Assembly: GCA_050953365.1 (NCBI GenBank)
Contig: JBMNMN010000008.1
Coordinates: forward strand, 1 to 27,902
Direction of reading: 5' to 3'
Length of the DNA stretch: 27,902 nucleotides
Origin: UBA1426 sp050953365
GTDB lineage: Bacteria; Bacillota; Clostridia; Peptostreptococcales; Anaerovoracaceae
Positions 16,455-23,599 of the stretch are shown here, one piece after another. Under the pieces are notes generated by a model that had not been told where the DNA came from, did no database searches, and was given only the letters and a program-made list of their open reading frames with translations. Position 1 is the first letter of the stretch. Each line of letters begins with the position of its first letter. Position numbers and translations under genes: made by a program.

Positions 16455-17255
16455 TTATTCAAACCATTTTTTGTATAATTCGTCGAAAGTACCGTTATTA
16501 ATCAGGTTCTGCATGCCGGTATTGATCTTGTTAAGCAGCTCCGTATTGCCTTTTTGTACCGCAAATCCGTAAGATTCTGCGTTTAATACGTCACCAACTA
16601 TTTCAATGGTTCCGGGTTTGGCATCCATATATGCTTTGGTTACGGGAAGATCGTTGATCAAAGCGTTAATGGTTCCGTTCTGCAAATCCATAACGGCTAC
16701 ATCCAATCCGTCATATATCTTTGCTTCGGCAATTTTTCCCTCTTCAAAAAGCTGTGTAGCCAATTCTCCGCCGGTGGTGCCGATCTGCCCGCCAACCTTC
16801 ATATCTGTAGTCAGATCTTCAATGCTTTTAATCGCTGTATTGCCGGCTTTGATTGCTACAACGAGCCCGGAATCATAGTATGTGGTTGAGAAATCAACTT
16901 TCTCTTTTCTCTCTTCACTTGCATTCATTCCGGATGCAATGATATCGATATTTCCCGCTTCCAATGCAGGAATCAATCCGCTGAATCCCATATTAACCCA
17001 TTCCAGCTCGAAACCCTGGTCTTCAGCTATGGCGTTCATCAAGTCATAATCAAATCCGTCAAGTTCCTGAGTTTCTGCGTTTATAGTATCAAACGGAGGG
17101 AAGGTCGGTTCCATAGCCACTTTATATACAGGTTTTTCAGCATCTGCGCCGGAATTCGCATCATTTTCTGCGGCCTGATCCGTACCTCCGCATGCTGCAA
17201 AGGATAACGCCATTACCAATACGAATAAGAATACCATCCACTTCTTAAAATTCAT
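16455..17255 (-). CDS. Polar amino-acid ABC transporter substrate-binding lipoprotein
   Basis: A 266-aa family 3 solute-binding protein. The N-terminal signal MNFKKWMVFLFVLVMALSF leads to a lipobox F-A-A-C with Cys22, then an acidic, Ala/Asn-rich linker (to about residue 42). The mature protein has MEPTFPPFDTI, LDGFDYDLMNAIAEDQG and IIASGMNASEERKEKVDFS, which are family hallmarks. It is lipid-anchored on the outer face of the membrane and hands substrate to the permease encoded downstream. The promoter is at 17308-17336, the first gene of a three-gene operon. Confidence 0.95.
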   Translation of the reverse strand: MNFKKWMVFLFVLVMALSFAACGGTDQAAENDANSGADAEKPVYKVAMEPTFPPFDTINAETQELDGFDYDLMNAIAEDQGFELEWVNMGFSGLIPALEAGNIDIIASGMNASEERKEKVDFSTTYYDSGLVVAIKAGNTAIKSIEDLTTDMKVGGQIGTTGGELATQLFEEGKIAEAKIYDGLDVAVMDLQNGTINALINDLPVTKAYMDAKPGTIEIVGDVLNAESYGFAVQKGNTELLNKINTGMQNLINNGTFDELYKKWFE

Positions 17256-17307
17256 CTTCTCATCCCTCTTTCCAAACTTACAAATTAATATATTTACGAC
17301 GAGAATG

Positions 17308-17336
17308 ATTATACATCTTAATTAATAATTATGCAA
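17308..17336 (-). promoter_or_regulatory. Promoter of the amino-acid ABC operon
   Basis: On the minus strand TTGCAT (17336-17331), a 17-nt spacer and a perfect TATAAT (17313-17308) lie about 52 nt before the ATG of the binding-protein gene. The -35 is weak. Confidence 0.65.
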
Positions 17337-17399
17337 TGATTTTTATAAAAATTTTCTCATACGGTGGATGCGGCGTTGCTTGCGTTCGTTGCTGCGCCG

Positions 17400-17429
17400 T
17401 TAACAGTTTTACAAATCCCTTAATATACT
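17400..17429 (+). promoter_or_regulatory. Promoter of the first helical-paralog gene
   Basis: TTAACA (17400-17405), an 18-nt spacer and TATACT (17424-17429) would give a very short leader before the AAAGGAGG site. A CGGCG / CGCCG hairpin lies directly upstream (about 17370-17399). Confidence 0.5.
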
Positions 17430-17453
17430 GTGGATTATAAAGGAGGAGTGAAA

Positions 17454-18167
17454 ATGGGCGGCAACAATCAAATTCCGGGAATGCCTGCCCCGGAGATACC
17501 GTTTCCGGGAACGCAAACCCCAACCATATCTATTCCCGGGATGCAGGTTCCGAGTCAAAGCCCTTATTACATTTCCGCTCAAATGAACTTTATATTTAGA
17601 GCAAGGATGTTATGGAGGGATTTGGCGACTTGGCTGAGGGACTATATGGTAAGCCTTTACGGCGGGATTGGTAATGTAGAAGCGGTAAGCGATCGGCTCT
17701 ATGCTATTCCTATGGATTATGGGAACATGCTGAGATTGACTTTCGGAGATCAAGTGGCGGAGCAGTATATTAATCTTCTGGTTCAATATATAGCGCTTTT
17801 CCAGTCTTTGTTTACTGCGCTGAAGAATAATGACGTTAATTCTATTAACAATTTTACACAGCAGATCTATCAGAATGTGGAAGATAGAGCAGCGTTTTTA
17901 GCCAGCATCAACCCCTTTTGGAGTAGAAGCGAATGGGTTTCTTTGACTACTGCCATTACAAGTATGCATATCGAACAGGCCAGAACATTTTTGACTCAGG
18001 AGTATGAACAAAATCTCGCCATATATGACCGCATATTGGCTCTGGCGAATATTATCGGTGACTATTTTTCGCAAGGCTTAATTTCTTACTTTGTATTGAG
18101 TCAACCGCAGCCTGTGCAGCCGCAACAAGCGGCACAACCGCAGCAAACCTTTTCATCTTATTTTTAA
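17454..18167 (+). CDS. Uncharacterised helical protein with Pro-rich ends (paralog 1)
   Basis: A 237-aa protein of unknown function. Residues 1-42 are Pro/Gly-rich with a loose repeat (IPGMPAPEIP, FPGTQTPT, IPGMQVPSQSP). The central ~170 residues are mainly helical, with LWRDLATWLRDYMVSLYGG, RLYAIPMDYGNMLRLTFG, NPFWSRSEW and GDYFSQGLISY as landmarks. The C-terminus is Gln/Pro-rich (QPQPVQPQQAAQPQQ). There is no signal peptide or membrane helix. It is clearly paralogous to the protein encoded at 20004-20642. From memory, the core resembles a small helical family in Clostridia and Bacilli that databases have sometimes mislabelled acetylglutamate kinase; no kinase motif is present. A surface or spore-layer role is only a guess from the low-complexity tails. 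ATG follows AAAGGAGGAGTGAAA. Confidence 0.88.
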   Translation: MGGNNQIPGMPAPEIPFPGTQTPTISIPGMQVPSQSPYYISAQMNFIFRARMLWRDLATWLRDYMVSLYGGIGNVEAVSDRLYAIPMDYGNMLRLTFGDQVAEQYINLLVQYIALFQSLFTALKNNDVNSINNFTQQIYQNVEDRAAFLASINPFWSRSEWVSLTTAITSMHIEQARTFLTQEYEQNLAIYDRILALANIIGDYFSQGLISYFVLSQPQPVQPQQAAQPQQTFSSYF

Positions 18168-18200
18168 CAGTATCTGCAGGTGAAGCGCACAATCCTTATA

Positions 18201-18229
18201 TTGACAAGCACCCCATGCAATAGTAATCT
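18201..18229 (+). promoter_or_regulatory. Possible promoter of the DUF554 gene
   Basis: TTGACA (18201-18206) is exact. At 17-nt spacing the -10 would be TAATCT (18224-18229); the better TATAAT at 18229-18234 lies 22 nt away, which is too far for the same -35. The -10 is therefore ambiguous. Confidence 0.45.
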
Positions 18230-18258
18230 ATAATGCAGTAAATACAAGGGAGAATGAA

Positions 18259-18951
18259 ATGATAGGCGTGCTTGTCAATACGGCAACCGTGATCATAGGA
18301 AGCATGATCGGGTTGCTTTTCAAGAAGGGAATTTCCAAAAGGTTTACCGATGCCATTATGATAGGAATCGGTCTCTGTACTATTTATATCGGTATATCCG
18401 GCGCCCTGAAAGGGGAAAATACACTCATCCTTATCGTCTCCATGGTGGTTGGAGCCGTCATGGGTACCTGGCTGGATATAGATGGGCGAATAAATGCATT
18501 GGGCGACTGGATCGGCAGCCGATTTAAAAAGGCGGATAGCAGTAGCGTATCGGTTGCGGAGGGCTTTGTGACGGCAAGCCTTCTTTTTTGCGTCGGCGCC
18601 ATGACCATTGTGGGGTCGCTGAATGCGGGGCTTACCGGAGATAATGAGATGCTTTTCACTAAATCCTTGCTGGATCTCATATCCTCTGCAATCCTGTCTG
18701 TGAGCCTCGGCATCGGCGTCATGTTTGCGGCAGCGTTTGTCTTTGTATTTCAAGGGTCCATCGTACTGCTGGCGCAATCCCTGCAGCCGATCCTTACAGA
18801 TTCGGCCATAGCGGAGATCACCTGCGCAGGGTCCGTTATGATTATAGCTCTTGGGCTGAATCTTATTGGACTTACGAAAATTAAGGTGGCTAATTACCTT
18901 CCGGCTATCATCGTTGCGCCTTTGGCTTGTTGGATACTTACGCTGTTTTAA
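18259..18951 (+). CDS. DUF554 family membrane protein (YqgA/YdfK-like)
   Basis: A 230-aa integral membrane protein with about seven hydrophobic helices. The N-terminal GVLVNTATVIIGSMIGLLFK, IGIGLCTIYIGISGAL, VVGAVMGTWLDIDGRIN and SLLFCVGAMTIVGSLNAGL are typical of the DUF554 family. The function of the family is not established; transport is assumed. The ATG at 18259 follows AAGGGAGAATGAA. It lies between the two helical paralogs with its own likely promoter. Alternative annotation: YqgA-like hypothetical membrane protein. Confidence 0.92.
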   Translation: MIGVLVNTATVIIGSMIGLLFKKGISKRFTDAIMIGIGLCTIYIGISGALKGENTLILIVSMVVGAVMGTWLDIDGRINALGDWIGSRFKKADSSSVSVAEGFVTASLLFCVGAMTIVGSLNAGLTGDNEMLFTKSLLDLISSAILSVSLGIGVMFAAAFVFVFQGSIVLLAQSLQPILTDSAIAEITCAGSVMIIALGLNLIGLTKIKVANYLPAIIVAPLACWILTLF

Positions 18952-19051
18952 GAGTGGCGCATGGGGGCTGCAAACAAAAGGTTCCCCTGTTACCGAAATG
19001 CTCCCTGCCACCGAATACTACAAGTTGAACGAAAGAGAAAAGAGGAAATAG

Positions 19052-19885
19052 ATGGACGACAATGCAGGCAAATACTATATAGAAAACGGCGTAATGAAAG
19101 AATACTCAGCATCCGGACTGGCAGAAGCTTTGGATCCGCATGGGAGTATCATGATTTACGAGGTGATCCGGATAATCGACGGCATACCTTTGTTTTTTGA
19201 GGATCATTATACTCGCATGTGCAAATCCTTCCAAGCCATTGGGAATGTTTGCCGTATTGGGGCAGCGGAGTTAAAGGCTCAGATTCACAAAATTGTAGAA
19301 GCTAACGATAACAAGAATTGCAATATCAAGTTTATTATTTTCGCCGTAGACCAACAGCAGAGGGTTCTGGGATATATAAGCAAAAGCTACTATCCAACTA
19401 TGGAGGAAATCAAAAAAGGTGTTCCCGTAGGACTTCTTCCGCTGGAACGGGAAAATCCAAACATAAAGTTTGTGGACCATGATTATAAGAAGACGATAAA
19501 TAAGATAAAATCGGAAAAAGGCCTCTATGAAGTTTTTCTGGTGGATCGAGAAGGCAATGTAACGGAAGGCGGCACATCCAATATTTTCTTCGTAAAAGGC
19601 AACAAGATTATTACCGCTCCGGAAGAGAAAGTATTGAAAGGCATAACCCGGATGCACGTCATAGAAGTTTGTAAGGACATGGGTTATGAGGTGATTGAAA
19701 CCGCCATCGCGGCCAGTCGTCTTCATGAGGCGGAAGGCGTGTTTTTGTCGGGAACTTCTCCCAAGGTACTTCCCGTATCTTCTATCGATGAGATGAAATA
19801 CTCTTCGGCTCAACATCCCGTCATTTCCGCTATTCGAGAAGCTTTTGATAACAGAATTAACGAATACTTAATGAAAAACAGGTGA
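19052..19885 (+). CDS. Class IV aminotransferase (branched-chain/D-amino-acid/ADC-lyase type)
   Basis: A 277-aa PLP enzyme of fold type IV. The N-terminal GSIMIYEVIRIIDGIPLFFE and HYTRM are as in the family. The catalytic lysine is probably Lys146 or Lys147 in HDYKKTINKIK, and the cofactor-binding Glu172 is in VTEGGTSNIFFVK. FLSGTSPKVLPV is the usual C-terminal substrate-side motif. The sequence cannot separate branched-chain aminotransferase, D-amino-acid aminotransferase and aminodeoxychorismate lyase; the absence of folate or ilv neighbours leaves it open. ATG 19052 follows AGAGGAAATAG. Confidence 0.9.
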   Translation: MDDNAGKYYIENGVMKEYSASGLAEALDPHGSIMIYEVIRIIDGIPLFFEDHYTRMCKSFQAIGNVCRIGAAELKAQIHKIVEANDNKNCNIKFIIFAVDQQQRVLGYISKSYYPTMEEIKKGVPVGLLPLERENPNIKFVDHDYKKTINKIKSEKGLYEVFLVDREGNVTEGGTSNIFFVKGNKIITAPEEKVLKGITRMHVIEVCKDMGYEVIETAIAASRLHEAEGVFLSGTSPKVLPVSSIDEMKYSSAQHPVISAIREAFDNRINEYLMKNR

Positions 19886-19888
19886 TGA

Positions 19889-19914
19889 AAGCCGTACGGC
19901 TTCCCATATTTTTT
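19889..19914 (+). terminator. Weak terminator after the class IV aminotransferase
   Basis: The palindrome AAGCCGTACGGCTT (19889-19902) follows the stop codon within a few bases; CCCATA then separates it from a run of six T (19909-19914). The gap makes it a moderate terminator. Confidence 0.55.
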
Positions 19915-20003
19915 CATCCTCAATCCCTCCCGGAGTTAGGAACCGGCGCATTCGGATGTTCATACACTATAAGATGAGCAGAAAATGCATGGAGAATTTA
20001 GAA

Positions 20004-20642
20004 ATGGAAGGCGTATTCAACCCGGCAACATATTACGCGGTTGCAAATCAAAATTCGAACCAATATCCCTATGAAGCCCAAAATGAGTTTCAAAATGCGG
20101 ACAAATACATCACCTACGGGCAAATGAATCTGATCAATGACTTCCGAACCCTTTGGAGAGACTTGGTCATATGGCTGCGATCCTATCAGGTGAGTTCGGT
20201 TACAGGCTTCAGTAATGTAGATGCCATAAACAAGCGGCTTTATCGTATTCCCGAGATATTTAAAGAAAAACTTGAACCTTTTTTCGGCGTTGACCATTCT
20301 GAAAGATTTGCCCAACTTCTCCATATGTATATCGTAAAATTCCAGATCTTAGTCAGCGCTCAAATTGCGGCAGACCAACAAGCGGCAAATGCTGCGGCGG
20401 TTGACCTTTACAGATTTGTTGAAGAGGTGGCCGATTGCCTTGCGCGCAGCAATCCCTACTGGAGCAAAGATCAGTGGCAGTATTTACTCAATCATCTTAC
20501 CGGCATGGCCATCAGACAGATCATTGCGCTGTTAGCGGAAGAATATGACACAGAACTGGACATTCGGGACCGGATGCTGAAGCACGCTCTGGTTTTGGGC
20601 GACTATATGGCCCAAGGGGTTATGCACTACCTTGTTCCGTAG
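20004..20642 (+). CDS. Uncharacterised helical protein (paralog 2)
   Basis: A 212-aa protein of unknown function, paralogous to the product of 17454-18167. Shared landmarks in the same order are LWRDLVIWLRSYQVSSVTG, RLYRIPEIFKEKLEPFFG, SNPYWSKDQWQYLLNHLTGM, EEYDTELDIRDRML and GDYMAQGVMHYLV. It lacks the Pro-rich head and Gln-rich tail of paralog 1; instead a Tyr/Asn/Gln-rich start (about residues 1-40) is seen. The start at 20004 is chosen because GGAG lies 9 nt upstream; in-frame ATGs at 19974 and 19956 are possible but have poor sites. Array B begins about 56 bp after its stop. Confidence 0.85.
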   Translation: MEGVFNPATYYAVANQNSNQYPYEAQNEFQNADKYITYGQMNLINDFRTLWRDLVIWLRSYQVSSVTGFSNVDAINKRLYRIPEIFKEKLEPFFGVDHSERFAQLLHMYIVKFQILVSAQIAADQQAANAAAVDLYRFVEEVADCLARSNPYWSKDQWQYLLNHLTGMAIRQIIALLAEEYDTELDIRDRMLKHALVLGDYMAQGVMHYLVP

Positions 20643-20698
20643 CCAGGTAGCCAGGTGCAGAAACGTACGCTTGGCAGTGTTCAGAATAGGTTTTTTAG

Positions 20699-21413
20699 CA
20701 CTTGATTGAGCATTGATGGGGTTATTTCACGCAACCGGAAGCCTGATTTAAAGTCTCTAAGGTCAGTAAATCAGTAAATAGGTTTAAATCTATTCTATCA
20801 GATGAGATGTCAACCTATTATTCTCGAGTTTATAGACCTAATTGCACTTGATTTAGCTTGATTTAAACCTATTTCTGACGGTTGAAAGAGAAATTTTAGC
20901 TTCAAAGGACCGGTATATAGGTTTAAGATTTGTTTGTGGACTGTGATGTGACCCTATTATCTTTAAGTTTATAGACCTAGTTGCATTTGATTTAGCTTGA
21001 TTTAAACCTATTTCTGACGGTTGAAAGAAAAATTTTAGCTTCAAAGGCCGATATATAGGTTTAAGATTTGTTTGTGGACTGTGATGTGACCCTATTATTC
21101 TTAAGTTATAGACCTAGTTGCATTTGATTTAGCTTGATTTAAACCTATTTCTGACGGTTGAAAGAAAAATTTTAGCTTCAAAGGCCGGTATATAGGTTTA
21201 AGATTTGTTTGTGGACTGTGATGTGACCCTATTATCTTTAAGTTTATAGACCTAGTTGCATTTGATTTAGCTTGATTTATACCTATTTCTTACGGTGGGA
21301 AGCAGGATTTGAAGCCTCAGAGGGTAGTCTATAGGCCCAACGCTGTTGTTTTTGGCTTGAATTGATCCTATTTCGGATAACGAAGTGTCAAAAAAAGCTT
21401 CTCAACAACTTGA
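20699..21413 (+). repeat. Array B: about five ~138-bp tandem repeats, inverted relative to array A
   Basis: The anchor (G/T)ACGG recurs at 20877, 21016, 21153 and 21291, giving spacings of 139, 137 and 138 bp, with a diverged unit before (about 20730) and a degenerate tail after. Units contain TTTGATTTAGCTTGATTTAA, TTAAACCTAT and, about 45 nt later, ATAGGTTTAA as an inverted pair, then GTTTGTGGACTGTGATGTGA. The reverse complement of array A aligns along the whole element, including its degenerate first unit (ACTTGATT...GGAAGC) and the edge motif AACAACTTGA (21404-21413). The stretch 20643-20698 holds nothing else. No gene is inside; short open frames there are not kept between units. Confidence 0.9.
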
Positions 21414-21435
21414 CACAGCGGCCCGCTTGGCGTAA

Positions 21436-21463
21436 TTGACAAATTTGATAAAAATGATATATT
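21436..21463 (+). promoter_or_regulatory. htpG promoter
   Basis: TTGACA (21436-21441), a 16-nt spacer and TATATT (21458-21463) lie directly before the CIRCE element, so the transcription start falls inside the operator. Confidence 0.85.
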
Positions 21464-21467
21464 ACCA

Positions 21468-21494
21468 TTAGCACTCTGCATTAACGAGTGCTAA
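21468..21494 (+). promoter_or_regulatory. CIRCE operator (HrcA binding site) for htpG
   Basis: TTAGCACTC-N9-GAGTGCTAA is an exact consensus CIRCE palindrome. It sits 5 bp after the -10, the standard repressor position. HrcA is known to bind CIRCE upstream of groE and dnaK operons; here the next gene is htpG. Confidence 0.96.
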
Positions 21495-21502
21495 AACATG
21501 TG

Positions 21503-21617
21503 GCATTGGGAAGCCGGACAGTGCCGCCGAGAGGCCGAGCAGTGGCGTTGAGAAGTGGACATTGCCGCCGAGAGGCCGAGCAGTGGCGTTGGGAAGCCAG
21601 GCAGTGCTGCCGGGAAG
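21503..21617 (+). repeat. GC-rich 41-42-bp direct repeats in the htpG leader
   Basis: Three copies follow each other at 21503-21544 (42 bp), 21545-21585 (41 bp) and 21586-21617 (partial). The core GCCGCCGAGAGGCCGAGCAG is identical in copies 1 and 2. The 42/41 length difference breaks frame, so this is not a coding repeat. It lies in the 5' untranslated region between CIRCE and the htpG ribosome binding site and is richer in GC than the flanks. Confidence 0.85.
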
Positions 21618-21688
21618 AAAGCTTTAGCAGATGTCAAACGGAACGTTCCCGTGCCACGGAAAAAAGTAAAGGAAGGAGAAAGGTGTTT

Positions 21689-23569
21689 ATGGGGAAAAGA
21701 CAATTTAAAGCAGAATCGAAACGGCTTTTGGATTTGATGATCAATTCAATTTATACAAATAAGGAAATATTTTTGCGGGAATTGATATCAAATGCCAGCG
21801 ATGCAATGGACAAAATGTACTATATTGCTTTGACGGATGAAAACGTTCACTTTAACCAAAGTGATTACTATATAAAGATATCGGTGGACAAGCCCGGCCG
21901 CATCCTTCGTATTGCGGATACGGGTATCGGCATGACAAAAGAAGAGCTGGGAGACAATTTGGGTATTATCGCCAGGAGCGGCTCTCTCAACTTCAAAAAA
22001 GAGAATGAGATCAAAGACGGATACGATATCATCGGACAGTTTGGAGTAGGTTTTTATTCTGCGTTTATGGTTTCCGATAAGGTGACGGTTATAAGCAGAG
22101 CTTTCGGCAGCGAAGAAGCGTACAAATGGGAATCCACAGGAGCCGATGGTTACACCATTGAACCCTGGGAAAAAGAAACGGTAGGAACAGAAATTATTTT
22201 GAAAATCAAAGAAAATACGAAGGACGAACGCTATGACGATTATCTGAACGTACACCATCTGCGCTCGCTCATTAAAAAATATTCCGATTTCATTCGCTAT
22301 CCCATAAAAATGGACATTCCGTCGCAGAAGCTTAAAGAGGGCAGCGAAGACGAGTTTGAAGAGGTCGTGGAGGAACAGATCGTCAACAGTATGGTGCCCA
22401 TCTGGCGAAAGAACAAAAATGAGCTGAACCCCGAGGATTATGAGAACTTCTACAAAGAGAAACATTATGGGTTTGACAAGCCGTTAAAGTACATTCACGT
22501 GTCAGCGGACGGCGCGGTGAGCTATAGGGCGATTCTGTTCATTCCGGAGAAAACTCCCTTTGATTTTTACACGAAGGAATATGAAAAAGGTCTTGCCCTT
22601 TATGCGAACGGGGTTTTGATCATGGACAAGTGCCCCGATCTGCTTCCCGATTATTTCAGCTTCGTTAAGGGAATGGTAGACTCAGAGGATCTGTCCTTGA
22701 ATATTTCCAGAGAGATGCTGCAGCATGACCGCCAGCTAAAGCTTATCGCTAAAAACATTAAGAACAAGATCAAAAGCGAGCTGGGAACTATGCTCAAGGA
22801 GGATCGGGAAGCCTACGAGCGCTTTTATGCTTCTTTTGGCAGACAACTTAAATACGGAATATACAGCGAGTACGGTCTGAACCGGGACGATCTTCAGGAT
22901 CTGTTGCTGTTCTACTCCTCCTCGGAAAAGAAAATGGTGACCTTGGACGAATATGTTTCCCGCATGAAGGAAGACCAGAAGTACATCTACTATGCTTCGG
23001 GAGAATCCAACGAGAAGATCGACAAGCTGCCCCAAATTGAGCTGGTTTCAGATAAAGGGTATGAGATCCTTTATTTCACCGAGGAAGTGGATGAGTTTGC
23101 AATCCGTATGTTGATGAGCTATAAGGATAAGGAGTTCAAATCTGTATCTGACAGCGATTTAGGGCTTGAAGCGGACGACGCAAAGGATAAGGCGGATGAA
23201 GAGGACCAGGCCACAAAGGATCTGCTCTCGGCTATGAAAGAGATTCTCGGAGACAGGGTATCCGATGTCCGGCTGTCCAAACGGCTGAAGAGCCATCCTG
23301 TTTGCCTGTCCAGCGAGGGCATGGTGTCTATCGAAATGGAAAAGGTGCTTCGATCAATGCCTACGGAGCACGGTATCACTGCCCAGAAGGTTCTGGAGAT
23401 CAACGGCGGTCATTCTGTTTACAAAGCCTTGGAGGAAGCGTACAGGAATGACCGGGAAAGGCTGGCATTATATACCAAGCTGTTGTATAATCAAGCATTA
23501 CTGATAGAAGGATTAACCGTAGACGACCCGTTGGAATTCAGCAGCGATATCTGCAAGCTGATGGTATAA
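21689..23569 (+). CDS. htpG: Molecular chaperone HtpG (bacterial Hsp90)
   Basis: A 626-aa cytoplasmic ATP-dependent chaperone, normal length for bacterial HtpG. ATP-site motifs are intact: FLRELISNASDAMDK near residues 29-43, ADTGIGMTKEELGDN and GQFGVGFYSAFMVSDKV. The middle domain has LNISREMLQHDRQLKLI, with the catalytic-loop Arg. The start ATG 21689 (MGKRQFKAES) matches where the family begins and has AAGGAG about 10 nt upstream; the open frame runs back to 21488 through the repeated leader and into CIRCE, which I reject as coding. Regulation is by CIRCE/HrcA, with a 195-nt leader. The gene following, a U32 protein, starts 30 nt after the stop and may be co-transcribed. Confidence 0.97.
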   Translation: MGKRQFKAESKRLLDLMINSIYTNKEIFLRELISNASDAMDKMYYIALTDENVHFNQSDYYIKISVDKPGRILRIADTGIGMTKEELGDNLGIIARSGSLNFKKENEIKDGYDIIGQFGVGFYSAFMVSDKVTVISRAFGSEEAYKWESTGADGYTIEPWEKETVGTEIILKIKENTKDERYDDYLNVHHLRSLIKKYSDFIRYPIKMDIPSQKLKEGSEDEFEEVVEEQIVNSMVPIWRKNKNELNPEDYENFYKEKHYGFDKPLKYIHVSADGAVSYRAILFIPEKTPFDFYTKEYEKGLALYANGVLIMDKCPDLLPDYFSFVKGMVDSEDLSLNISREMLQHDRQLKLIAKNIKNKIKSELGTMLKEDREAYERFYASFGRQLKYGIYSEYGLNRDDLQDLLLFYSSSEKKMVTLDEYVSRMKEDQKYIYYASGESNEKIDKLPQIELVSDKGYEILYFTEEVDEFAIRMLMSYKDKEFKSVSDSDLGLEADDAKDKADEEDQATKDLLSAMKEILGDRVSDVRLSKRLKSHPVCLSSEGMVSIEMEKVLRSMPTEHGITAQKVLEINGGHSVYKALEEAYRNDRERLALYTKLLYNQALLIEGLTVDDPLEFSSDICKLMV

Positions 23570-23599
23570 AACGGTGCGAGTGCATTAAGAGGATATCAA

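Noticed and set aside
18196..19011. Minus-strand frame of 271 codons over the DUF554 gene.
   Set aside because: Its composition is low in hydrophobic residues and typical of an antisense shadow; the plus strand has promoter, ribosome binding site and family motifs.
20853..21044. Small minus-strand protein inside array B, and a similar one at 9174-9371.
   Set aside because: The unit length varies between 137 and 139 bp, so frames are not kept from unit to unit, and no ribosome binding site is seen.
21488..21688. A 67-residue N-terminal extension of HtpG from a GTG inside CIRCE.
   Set aside because: It would start inside the operator, run through GC-rich repeats of 42 and 41 bp, and precede the normal family start that has its own ribosome binding site.
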